A stretch of DNA of 59,253 bases from IMG/VR virus record IMGVR_UViG_3300025889_000131, positions 1 through 59,253 of that record. One strand, given 5' to 3'. Position numbers and translations under genes: made by a program. Shown here in pieces: positions 49,961 through 57,565 of the stretch. Positions within the stretch are counted from its first letter, which is position 1. Every line of letters starts with the position of its first letter. The DNA comes from a virus. Below the pieces are notes generated by a model. The model was not told the origin of the DNA, did not search any database, and saw only the letters and a list, made by a program, of their open reading frames with translations.

Positions 49961-50594
49961 ACTCTGATTCTCTTTTTACTTTAGAACTCTCAGGAATAGA
50001 CAGTCCATTTTCAAGATTAGACTGCAATTTATTCATTGCAGAGGTGATATTTTCATCAGTTTTAGAAGCAAGATCAATAGATTTACTTAGCTCTTCTTCC
50101 GTTTTATTTAATGCTTTATCAATAAGTGCTGCTGCATTTTCTGTTGGAACAGTAATTGGATTTCCTTTAATGATCTCTACACCGTCAAAGATTTGTAGAT
50201 TAGGAACATCTTTACATGGATCAAAATTCTCGAAGTCTTCTATGAGACTGTCAATGTATCCGTTGACATCAATTCCAGTATACTTACTCTGAATATCGGA
50301 AATGAGAGCAGCGAAAGCAACCGGGTTTCTCTGTTTCAAATTGGTTTTTAATGCACCTTTAAGAGCTATAAAATCTTGTTGGAGACTCTCATCTGGAATT
50401 AGATCTCCAGGAATAAGACTCTCAAGGTTATTTTTAAACGCTTTGATTTGACTTGATACGGCTGACTCAAGACTATCAATTGCTGCTGTGATACCATTTG
50501 TTACATCATCAATTTGTGAGTTGACGATATTCTTCAGCTTCTTAGCTTCATCTTCGAGTTTCTGAATGGATTGAGAAATACCACAAAGAGACAT
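49956..50594 (-). CDS. Unknown helical virion-type protein between gp5 and gp25
   Basis: A 212-residue protein of predicted helical, partly coiled-coil character (ISQSIQKLEDEAKKLKNIV, then repeated I/L heptads through residue 70). A central motif (DFENFDPCKDVPNLQI) contains one of its two cysteines. A protein of this size and position occurs in marine T4-like phages, without known function. It is coupled to gp5 (start overlaps its stop codon) and could be a hub-associated or spike-associated assembly factor. Confidence 0.65.
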   Translation of the reverse strand: MSLCGISQSIQKLEDEAKKLKNIVNSQIDDVTNGITAAIDSLESAVSSQIKAFKNNLESLIPGDLIPDESLQQDFIALKGALKTNLKQRNPVAFAALISDIQSKYTGIDVNGYIDSLIEDFENFDPCKDVPNLQIFDGVEIIKGNPITVPTENAAALIDKALNKTEEELSKSIDLASKTDENITSAMNKLQSNLENGLSIPESSKVKRESEL

Positions 50595-51982
50595 TACTGA
50601 GGAGCTCCTGTATCTTGTTGTGTATCACTACCGCTATCATCATCCTGTGGATGTGTATGATTGACAAGACTGATATTTGAACCACCACCAAGCACGTCTG
50701 TAGATGCATCAACAGTACCAGTCACGTTTGTGTTATTGTTAATGTTCAATGTAGTTGCTGTCATGTTACTGTCTTGAAGAGATTTAACATTGAATTTAAG
50801 AGCAGCTGCAAGGTTGACATTCTTTAGTGCACCAATATCAAAAGAACCAAAGGTTACAAACGATGTATTTCCACTAATAATACTTGAGGAATTCTTAAGT
50901 ACAGTTTGCCTCATGTTTTTACTTACGGAAACGGAGTAATTTTTACCAATAGAAGTAGATACATTTTTCCCGAAGTAATAACGTGAATCTTCTCCTGCTC
51001 TTTGATTTATTCCACCATCGATTTGTTCTGATACATCACTTTTTACTTCTTTGACATCATTACCACCAATCTTTGTTACTCTATCTCCATGAACGGTTAG
51101 AAAATAATCGCCATCAACTTCTTCGACTCTATTTCCCTTTGTTAGAATATGTGTATCACCTTCAACAGTAATATTGACCGCTCCTTTAACGTAGACATTC
51201 TTGCCAGACAGATGCATTTCATATGTTTCACCGACAACTTTGGTAACCTTCGTTCCATCTGGTTGAATTTCTTCAAATGTTCCAGCCGTATGATAATTGT
51301 GAATACGTTCTGCGCTCGGTGTATCATCAACCTCAAATACGTGCCCGGATTCCGTTTTTCTCACATGGTTATATGGATATGTAGAGACAATTGGATCTTC
51401 TTGATTTCCATATCTAGGTTTTGGCTCGTCATAACTATTACGTTCAAAGAGTGCATTATCTTTATTAGATGTGTCAAGTACTGTGTCTACTCTTGAAGCA
51501 ACTGCTTTCTGTATTTCAAGAAGCCGTGCTTCTCTTTTGCCTTTCAATGATTGATCTTCAGAAGCTTCTATTTCTCCTCGTGCAAGCGTAGGAGTATCAG
51601 GCACATTATTGGCATATGGATAAATATTCCTTGGATCTCTAAATGCATCTCCAAGTACTTCTCCGCTTGGAATTCCTGCAAAGGAACCAAAGATAACTGG
51701 AAACTGAGCAGACTCTCCATCCATGAAAAATCCAAAGACCCATGAACCTTCGAGCAATCCAGTAGCAGATGTACCAATACCAGATAATGCTCCAGAAGTT
51801 ATTGGTTGAATAGGAATAGCCCATGGAAGATCATCTGTGGGTAGCACATCTCTATTTTCATCATGCCAACCCATGCATCGAACTTTACATCGACCAATCT
51901 GCAATGGATCATAACGGCTTTCTACTACACCAAACCACCAGATAAAACCATCAAGTCCAAGGAATTCTTTATTCTTAGCCAT
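50594..51982 (-). CDS. 5: Baseplate hub spike protein gp5 without a lysozyme domain
   Basis: A 462-residue gp5 homologue (T4: 575). The N-terminal OB-fold is clear (FIWWFGVVESRYDPLQIGRC, then LPWAIPIQPITSG and GSWVFGFFMDGESAQFPVIFGSFAG in pieces). The C-terminal half is a beta-helix spike (YHTAGTFEEIQPDGTKVTKV, YEMHLSGKNVYVKGAVNITV) ending in NHTHPQDDD, an HxH metal-binding tip typical of contractile spikes. The lysozyme domain that T4 gp5 carries between these parts is absent; the linker region is instead charged and helical. Its start overlaps the gp27-like stop. Confidence 0.9.
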   Translation of the reverse strand: MAKNKEFLGLDGFIWWFGVVESRYDPLQIGRCKVRCMGWHDENRDVLPTDDLPWAIPIQPITSGALSGIGTSATGLLEGSWVFGFFMDGESAQFPVIFGSFAGIPSGEVLGDAFRDPRNIYPYANNVPDTPTLARGEIEASEDQSLKGKREARLLEIQKAVASRVDTVLDTSNKDNALFERNSYDEPKPRYGNQEDPIVSTYPYNHVRKTESGHVFEVDDTPSAERIHNYHTAGTFEEIQPDGTKVTKVVGETYEMHLSGKNVYVKGAVNITVEGDTHILTKGNRVEEVDGDYFLTVHGDRVTKIGGNDVKEVKSDVSEQIDGGINQRAGEDSRYYFGKNVSTSIGKNYSVSVSKNMRQTVLKNSSSIISGNTSFVTFGSFDIGALKNVNLAAALKFNVKSLQDSNMTATTLNINNNTNVTGTVDASTDVLGGGSNISLVNHTHPQDDDSGSDTQQDTGAPQ

Positions 51983-53357
51983 TACTTAACCTATCACCTT
52001 CAGTTTGAATCTTACTTGCATAAGAGTTTTTGACACATTCAAACGTCGTTGCAAATGAGTTGTTATCGAACTTAAATGTATGTGTCAATGAGGTTACAAG
52101 AAACTTGGCATTTCTTACACCATTTGCGTCTGCCTTTTCTCCGCCATAGAATATATTGTAGATCTTAGAAAACTCTTCATCATTCGAATCCTGTGAAACA
52201 AATATATTCACAACACTTCCAACATGAAGATCGGATGCACCAGAAATAGTACATTGCAACTTAATTGCATTCAGAAGTTCGCGGCTAGCTACATCAAGAT
52301 GCGCAAAACGATTTCTTCTTCTATAATAGAAATACTGTTTGTCTGTCTCTTCCGTGATGTGTTCTCTAACATAATCATTAAGTACAGTGGCTCGTAAAAA
52401 TCTTTCATGAACAGATGATTCCACATCACGATAAAGAGATACTTCTGGAATGATTTTTTCTGATCCAAGCATCTTCAATTGATCTGTTTCACCATACTTG
52501 AAATCTTTCTGTGCATATGTTTTCGTCACGGGATCAAAACATTTAACAGCATTACGATAACCGCCAGTTATAGATGTCTTCAATGTGTCTGGAATTCCAT
52601 CAATCTGAAGATCCAAAATAACTTTATAGTCATGAACCGTATCACTCTCTGATCTCTCGTTTCTTTTAAGAGAAGCAGCATCTGCATAATAATAACTCTC
52701 AAAAACATCAGAGTCAATCATTTCGTCAATAGTCTTGAAATAGAATTTACGCTCAAGTGTTTCATAAAAAGTAAAATTGGATGCTGGATAATCTGGAGAT
52801 TCAGCCTCTTTTGCAATCTTTCTAATGAAATTAAATGGTGTTTCTCCTACACCTACGAAATGCTGTGTTCCTAGAGTATCAGAGGCAACAACCTCCTTAG
52901 ATCTTGGGAATAGGTCACCATCAGTAAAGTGTGTGTGGAATATGTTTTTTACTATGTCTTTACAAGTACCCGTATGAGAATTTCTTACTTCTCTAAGTAC
53001 ATTCACCCTTTGTTCTGGAGAAACTCCAAATAAAACATATGACCTTGATCTTTCACCGTTTTTAACGATTGGAGAGGTTTTATACAGATCAAACTCCATT
53101 TCTACATATTCTTCTAATGATGGAGTTCTAAATGAGATACCAATTTTCTCATCACCTACAATTGGGAATCTCTCAATAAGTCCTTTTGCATCTTCAATGA
53201 TAATCTCTATTGCAACAAAATGAGAGAAGATGCTTTCGTATACATGAAACTCCATGCAAAGAGGTTTGATGTCAATAATCTGCGAACGATCATATGGCGT
53301 TAAGAGAACACTCTTTACGTCAAGAGAAAGGTGTTCATAAGTATTCGGGTTTTGCAT
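51975..53357 (-). CDS. 27: Baseplate hub protein gp27-like
   Basis: A 460-residue hub protein. The strands near IDIKPLCMEFHVYESIFSHF and VAIEIIIEDAKGLIERFPIVGDE correspond to the gp27 tube-like domains, and the middle segment GETPFNFIRKIAKEAESPDY plus KFYFKTIDEM is typical for gp27/gpD-type hub proteins. It forms the trimeric base onto which the gp5 spike fits. It is directly followed by gp5 with an 8-base overlap and preceded by gp53. Confidence 0.85.
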   Translation of the reverse strand: MQNPNTYEHLSLDVKSVLLTPYDRSQIIDIKPLCMEFHVYESIFSHFVAIEIIIEDAKGLIERFPIVGDEKIGISFRTPSLEEYVEMEFDLYKTSPIVKNGERSRSYVLFGVSPEQRVNVLREVRNSHTGTCKDIVKNIFHTHFTDGDLFPRSKEVVASDTLGTQHFVGVGETPFNFIRKIAKEAESPDYPASNFTFYETLERKFYFKTIDEMIDSDVFESYYYADAASLKRNERSESDTVHDYKVILDLQIDGIPDTLKTSITGGYRNAVKCFDPVTKTYAQKDFKYGETDQLKMLGSEKIIPEVSLYRDVESSVHERFLRATVLNDYVREHITEETDKQYFYYRRRNRFAHLDVASRELLNAIKLQCTISGASDLHVGSVVNIFVSQDSNDEEFSKIYNIFYGGEKADANGVRNAKFLVTSLTHTFKFDNNSFATTFECVKNSYASKIQTEGDRLSNG

Positions 53358-53923
53358 TAGTCAAAAACACCTCTTACAGAAGCAAGAATATCGGTAACAT
53401 ATGCACTATCAAGAAGATAGATATTCCTGCGACCATCATTAAGATTAAGCTCATAATCGTACGCAGATACCAGTCTTCTTGAACCCGATGAAAGAGTTTC
53501 ATAGGTTGTTTCATCTACTACTACGGTTCTTTCTGGGATAATGGTTCCATCATATAATTTACTCTGAGGATTTAAGATCTTTTCATAATGATGTACCTCA
53601 GCTCTGGCAGCAGAAACACTGCCATATTTTTTCCGAATGAAGTTTTCGAAGGCCTGTGAATCGAGAGGCCATTCGAAGAGAGGATCGATAATATCATTCA
53701 CAAGTATCACAAGCCAATCGAGGTACGTATCTTTATAATAGATATCTGCAATAACATCCGGTCGATCACCATCTTGTACTTCATATGTATAATAAACAAC
53801 CTTTCTTGATTGGAGTGCTTGTTGAATTTTAAAACGCACAGTAATATTTGTCAGAAGAACAGGATTGTCATTCTTCTTAATGTCATATTGTACTTTGGGA
53901 AATGGTGAAAAGTATTCAGCCAT
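53357..53923 (-). CDS. 53: Baseplate wedge protein gp53
   Basis: A 188-residue gp53 (T4: 196), the last wedge component, required for ring closure. The signature EYFSPFPKVQYDIKKND and the LysM-like segment DGDRPDVIADIYYKDTYLDW, LVILVNDIIDPLFEWPLDSQ are conserved in T4-like phages. The start lies directly at the end of the gp48 gene (single-base overlap). Confidence 0.95.
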   Translation of the reverse strand: MAEYFSPFPKVQYDIKKNDNPVLLTNITVRFKIQQALQSRKVVYYTYEVQDGDRPDVIADIYYKDTYLDWLVILVNDIIDPLFEWPLDSQAFENFIRKKYGSVSAARAEVHHYEKILNPQSKLYDGTIIPERTVVVDETTYETLSSGSRRLVSAYDYELNLNDGRRNIYLLDSAYVTDILASVRGVFD

Positions 53924-54837
53924 TATGCTCCATCCTTATCGATTTCTTTCTTGGTAACAATACGAGTTTCCGTAAAGCTCATATCGATAGTGACACTCAC
54001 AGGTGCTTCTTCATCTCCAACGGTATGATAAAATGGTCCACCTTCTCCATGGTAATTGACACTGAAAGATGTAAGAACACTCTGGTTTAACTTGAATAGA
54101 TACTTGTCTTTATTGAATCCAATATGAAACTGATTCGGATAAGCAAAAATGTGATTCTCTGCTCTGTATTCTGGTGCCTGTGCTCTCTTGAAAAGATAAA
54201 TGATATTTCTAATAGTGTCTGATTCTTTTTGATTATTGGCGATCAGTTTGTAATTGAAAGAGTGTGTTCTAAATCCAATACCTTTAAACAAAACAGCCAT
54301 ATGAGGGTTACGCGTAATTCCCTTTCCAGCAAGTGCTCCTGTTGCAACCTGTTGCGCACCGGCAGATATACCTGCGAGAGCACCTGCGGCGGCAGTTCCT
54401 CCAAGAGCATTACCAAGAAGAGCGGATACGAGAGGAGCCGCCTGTGTTTCAGCAGCTTGCAAGCCAAGGCCTTTAAGTGCATCTTGATTGACTACTTTCT
54501 CTCTTGTTCCCGCGAGAAAGTCTGATACACTTTGAACGGAAAAATCAAGATCTCCAGCAGATTGAGCAGCAGCCTGTCCTAAAATTCCCATTTCTTCTTG
54601 TGCATAATCTACATTATATCCTGTCTGTAAATTTCCTGGAAGAGGCAGAATGATACGCTGAGAGATCTTCTGTTTTTCGTTAAGGTCTCTCTGATACTGA
54701 TAGTCTTCAAAGATACTGAACACAACAAACTGACCCATCTGTTCCATCTCGTTTGGAAAGACAAGTGTTCCACTTCTATTTCTATCTACAAGTTCTTTAA
54801 GTTGTGATCGTGTTTCTTTTAGATCTAAAGAGGCCAT
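53923..54837 (-). CDS. 48: Baseplate tail-tube cap protein gp48
   Basis: A 304-residue member of the gp48/gp54 tube-initiator family. It has RIILPLPGNLQTGYNVDYAQ, an Ala/Gly-rich middle (about residues 125-170: GGTAAAGALAGISAGAQQ) and the conserved C terminus NPHMAVLFKGIGFRTHSFNY, FAYPNQFHIGFNKDKYLFKL, with AEGGPFYHTVGDE-like motif (GEGGPFYHTVGDEEAPVSVT). gp48 sits on the hub and starts the tail tube; gp54 lies on the opposite strand nearby. Its ATG is overlapped by the opposing late box for gp4. Confidence 0.85.
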   Translation of the reverse strand: MASLDLKETRSQLKELVDRNRSGTLVFPNEMEQMGQFVVFSIFEDYQYQRDLNEKQKISQRIILPLPGNLQTGYNVDYAQEEMGILGQAAAQSAGDLDFSVQSVSDFLAGTREKVVNQDALKGLGLQAAETQAAPLVSALLGNALGGTAAAGALAGISAGAQQVATGALAGKGITRNPHMAVLFKGIGFRTHSFNYKLIANNQKESDTIRNIIYLFKRAQAPEYRAENHIFAYPNQFHIGFNKDKYLFKLNQSVLTSFSVNYHGEGGPFYHTVGDEEAPVSVTIDMSFTETRIVTKKEIDKDGA

Positions 54838-54844
54838 ATAAATA
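54837..54844 (+). promoter_or_regulatory. Plus-strand late promoter box for gp4 and the hub operon
   Basis: Exact TATAAATA on the plus strand, overlapping the gp48 start codon by one base; 28 bases before the gp4 ATG at 54873. Confidence 0.75.
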
Positions 54845-54861
54845 TCCTTGGATTTACCAAC

Positions 54862-54869
54862 TATTTATA
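54862..54869 (-). promoter_or_regulatory. Minus-strand late promoter box for gp48 and the baseplate operon
   Basis: Exact TATAAATA on the minus strand, 24 bases before the gp48 ATG, facing the plus-strand box at 54837-54844. Confidence 0.78.
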
Positions 54870-54872
54870 ACT

Positions 54873-55331
54873 ATGCCAGAATACTACCAAGGAAAATATA
54901 GACCAAAAAACCCTCATAAGTACAAAGGAAACCCAAACGAAATCTACTTTCGTAGTTCTTGGGAAGCTAAAGCTATGATGTACTTTGACTTAAGAGAAGA
55001 AGTCATACAGTGGTCCAGCGAAGAAATTATTGTTCCATATAGATCTAAACTTGACGGTAAAAAGCATCGTTACTTTCCAGACTTTGTTATTACGGTAATT
55101 GACAAGAATGGAAAGAAAAAAACATATATGGTTGAAGTAAAACCGTATAAGCAGACAATAGAACCAAAACCACAAAAGAGAATGACAAAAAAGTACTTAA
55201 GAGAAGTCCAAACCTACGTTATAAATAAATCAAAATGGGAATATGCAGAAGAATTCTGTAAAGACCGCGGTTGGGAATTTACTACAATCACAGAGAAAGA
55301 TTTATTCGGAAGTGCCGGCATCAACCTTTGA
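54873..55331 (+). CDS. 4: Head completion protein gp4 (gp50)
   Basis: A 152-residue protein (T4: 150). The start PEYYQGKYRPKNPHKYKGNP and the nuclease-like core IYFRSSWEAKAMMYFDLREE, then EIIVPYRSKLDGKKHRYFPD, then TYMVEVKPYKQT agree with gp4, a head completion protein with an endonuclease-like fold required before tail joining. The open frame extends upstream, but the ATG at 54873 matches the family start and follows the plus-strand late box. It is the first gene of the rightward late operon. Confidence 0.93.
   Translation: MPEYYQGKYRPKNPHKYKGNPNEIYFRSSWEAKAMMYFDLREEVIQWSSEEIIVPYRSKLDGKKHRYFPDFVITVIDKNGKKKTYMVEVKPYKQTIEPKPQKRMTKKYLREVQTYVINKSKWEYAEEFCKDRGWEFTTITEKDLFGSAGINL
55220..55227 (+). 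promoter_or_regulatory. Internal plus-strand TATAAATA inside gp4
   Basis: Exact TATAAATA on the plus strand within the gp4 coding region, 85 bases before the GTG of the next gene. It could be an internal late promoter or a chance match in AT-rich DNA. Confidence 0.35.
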
Positions 55332-55899
55332 CCAAATATTAGCTAAAGGAGCTCGACAGGGTATTCTTCCTGCACGCACAGCAGACGCGCGTCGTTGGTT
55401 TAGAGATCAAGCAAAGAGATCCAATGTTACAGCCGAAAAGCTTCATGCTGAATCTAAAGCTGCGTTCACAAAATCTGTTTCTGTTGGGCGAATGTATATG
55501 TTTTTCTATGATCCGAAACATAAAAAGACACTTCCATATTATGACAGATTTCCGCTGATATTTCCTTTCAAAGGAGAATCAGATGGATTCTATGGAATCA
55601 ATCTTCATTACCTTCCACCAAAACTAAGAGCTATGCTGATGGATGGTTTGTATGATCTGCTTTCTAATAAGAAATATGACGAAACAACAAAGCTTCGTTT
55701 GAGCTATAATGTTCTTAATGGTGCTTCTAAATATAAATGGTTTAAACCTTGTGTTAAGAGATATCTATCACGGCATGTAAGATCTCGATTTATTGAAGTG
55801 AATGTGAATGAATGGGACATGGCACTCATGCTTCCAACACAGAAATTCCAAGGAGCTTCAACAGCAAAAGTCTGGAGAGATAGCAGAAATGCCGTTTAA
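55312..55899 (+). CDS. Candidate gp2-like DNA end protector / conserved virion protein
   Basis: A 195-residue protein from the GTG at 55312 (an ATG at 55243 would add 23 residues but overlap gp4 by 89 bases). The conserved-looking core is FDQILAKGARQGILPARTAD, then GRMYMFFYDPKHKKTLPYYD, FPLIFPFKGESDGFYGINLH and YLPPKLRAMLMDGLYDLL. I associate this core with marine T4-like proteins annotated as DNA end protector (gp2), and gp2 next to gp4 is the T4 order (2, 4, 53). Function rests on that association. gp2 binds DNA ends in the head and shields them from RecBCD. Confidence 0.5.
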   Translation: MPASTFDQILAKGARQGILPARTADARRWFRDQAKRSNVTAEKLHAESKAAFTKSVSVGRMYMFFYDPKHKKTLPYYDRFPLIFPFKGESDGFYGINLHYLPPKLRAMLMDGLYDLLSNKKYDETTKLRLSYNVLNGASKYKWFKPCVKRYLSRHVRSRFIEVNVNEWDMALMLPTQKFQGASTAKVWRDSRNAV

Positions 55900-56662
55900 A
55901 ATTAACGAGTTTACAAGTTCTATCAGCGCAACTGGTGTTTCTAAACAGGATCGGTTTGAGGTTCGTATTACACCTCCTTCACCCGGTGGTTCTGGAGAGT
56001 CAGCATTGAGTCGTCTTATCTCTGCATTATCCAGCGTGGGTGGTACCGTAGGACAGATTGCTGGTATTATTGACGGATTTGGAGGAGTCGACTCACAACA
56101 CTTAGCTCTTCGTGCATCTGAAGCTGAACTTCCAGGACGTTCAACACAGACAATAGAAAACAGATACTATGGCCCAGTTCAGAAAACTGGATATCAGGGA
56201 AATTACGTAGATACGCAGATTACGTTTATCTGTAGTGAAGATCTTCGTGAAAAGTTATTCTTCGAGAAATGGCAAGATCTTATCTTTGGAGATCATCGTA
56301 CAGGACCGAACAATCTCACTATGAAGAACTACAATGCTGGATACTATGATGACTATATCTCTACAATCGAGATTTTTCAGTATAATGAGAACAACGATAA
56401 AACGTATCAAATCAAACTACTTGAAGCCTTTCCTATTAATGTCAATCCATTGTCACTTTCCTGGGGAGCAGACGACATTCACAAATTGCAAGTTAGCTTC
56501 GCATTTAGATCATTTGAAGATAAATCTAACGGATTGTCTAAATTTGCTGCCGGTGCTTTCAATCTTAACAATGCACTTGGTGGAGGAAGCGGGAGAGAAG
56601 TTGGTGGAATTAATACATCGAACGTGCGACGTGGAATTCGTTTCTTAAATAGAATTTTTTAA
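55889..56662 (+). CDS. 54: Baseplate tail-tube initiator gp54-like
   Basis: A 257-residue protein of the gp19/gp54 tube family. The ATG at 55889 was chosen because PFKINEFTSSISATGVSKQD is the family start; the longer open frame is an out-of-frame overlap with the previous gene. Family motifs: RASEAELPGRSTQTIENRYY, GPVQKTGYQGNYVDTQITFI, the EDLREKLFFEKWQDLIFG block and INVNPLSLSWGADDIHKLQV. gp54 starts tube polymerisation on gp48. The gene overlaps the previous one by 11 bases. Confidence 0.85.
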   Translation: MPFKINEFTSSISATGVSKQDRFEVRITPPSPGGSGESALSRLISALSSVGGTVGQIAGIIDGFGGVDSQHLALRASEAELPGRSTQTIENRYYGPVQKTGYQGNYVDTQITFICSEDLREKLFFEKWQDLIFGDHRTGPNNLTMKNYNAGYYDDYISTIEIFQYNENNDKTYQIKLLEAFPINVNPLSLSWGADDIHKLQVSFAFRSFEDKSNGLSKFAAGAFNLNNALGGGSGREVGGINTSNVRRGIRFLNRIF

Positions 56663-56678
56663 CTGAATTGGAGTAACT

Positions 56679-57392
56679 ATGCCTTTACCATCATTAGCAA
56701 CACCTGAGTTTTTTACCAAGATTCCTTCAACACAGAAAGAAATCAAATTCCGTCCTTTTCTTGTTAAGGAAGAGAAGCTTCTCTATATAGCATTAGAAAG
56801 CAAAAACAATAAAGATATCGTCAATGCAGTTAAGCAGATTTTGCATAATTGTATTCTTGATGATATCGACATTGACGAACTGACATCATTCGATTTTGAA
56901 TATCTGTTTCTGCAGCTACGTGGAAAGTCAGTCGGTGAAGTTATCGAATTGATTGTTTCTCATGATCCAGAAAAGAACGACTGTAAACACAAAACACCAG
57001 TTGCCGTTAATATTGAAGACATTAAAGTTAATGTTCCAGAAAAGAATACTAAAACGGTGGAGCTAACATCAGATATTGGTATAGAACTACACTATCCAAA
57101 TATCGAAAAGCTTTCGAATGTGACAAACATTAAGACAGACGAATTCGATGCTCTTATTGATGTTATGGCATCATGCATTAAAAAGGTGTATCAGGGAGAT
57201 GAAGTTATTACAGATTTCAGCCATAAAGAAATGAAGGACTGGATTCTAACAATGAATAAAACACAGCGTGAAAGCATTTATGATTTCATTAAAGATATGC
57301 CGACTATTACACATAAAATTGAATGGACATGCCCGGCCTGTGGAAAGGATGATTTTGTAGAAGTACGAGGGCTTCAAGGTTTTTTTACCTAA
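56679..57392 (+). CDS. 26: Baseplate hub protein gp26 (0-frame product)
   Basis: A 237-residue hub protein (T4 gp26: 208). Conserved segments are KIPSTQKEIKFRPFLVKEEK, LLYIALESKNNKDIVNAVKQ, FDFEYLFLQLRGKSVGEVIE and EMKDWILTMNKTQRESIYDF; a zinc-ribbon-like CPACGKDD pair lies near the C terminus. The last codons before the stop are GGT TTT TTT ACC, which form the slippery sequence at 57380-57386. The ribosome binding site is GGAG. By T4 order it is a hub factor; its relation to frameshifting tail chaperones is discussed in the findings. Confidence 0.88.
   Translation: MPLPSLATPEFFTKIPSTQKEIKFRPFLVKEEKLLYIALESKNNKDIVNAVKQILHNCILDDIDIDELTSFDFEYLFLQLRGKSVGEVIELIVSHDPEKNDCKHKTPVAVNIEDIKVNVPEKNTKTVELTSDIGIELHYPNIEKLSNVTNIKTDEFDALIDVMASCIKKVYQGDEVITDFSHKEMKDWILTMNKTQRESIYDFIKDMPTITHKIEWTCPACGKDDFVEVRGLQGFFT
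57380..57386 (+). promoter_or_regulatory. Slippery heptamer U_UUU_UUU at the gp26 stop (candidate -1 frameshift site)
   Basis: Seven T residues in the correct phase (GGT TTT TTT ACC TAA) just before the gp26 stop. A one-base backward slip continues into an open frame that runs to 57565. Confidence 0.65.
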
Positions 57393-57565
57393 GTCTTTCT
57401 CATAATACACTACAGAACTATTATCGAAGCACTTTCGCAATGATGCAACATCATAAATATAGTTTGACAGAACTAGAAAATATGATTCCTTGGGAAAGAC
57501 AGATATATCAGACTATGCTTATTCAATATATTGAAGAAGAAAACGAAAGGCGCAATAAAAAGTAA
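57386..57565 (+). CDS. 51: gp51-like hub assembly segment, probably made as a gp26 -1 frameshift extension
   Basis: In the -1 frame relative to gp26, 59 codons follow the slippery site: YLSLSHNTLQNYYRSTF, then AMMQHHKYSLTELENMIPWE, RQIYQTMLIQYIEEENE. I associate this sequence with the gp51 (hub assembly catalyst) of marine T4-like phages. No ATG, GTG or TTG precedes the conserved start in that frame; the first ATG (57440) has no ribosome binding site and would lose a third of it. The fusion would be 295 residues. Its stop codon overlaps the next ATG (TAATG). Free translation from 57440 remains the alternative. Confidence 0.65.
   Translation, partial: YLSLSHNTLQNYYRSTFAMMQHHKYSLTELENMIPWERQIYQTMLIQYIEEENERRNKK

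Noticed and set aside
57440-57565. Independent 41-residue gp51 starting at ATG 57440
   Set aside because: No ribosome binding site, and the conserved-looking SLSHNTLQNYYRS part would be lost; kept only as the alternative to frameshifting.
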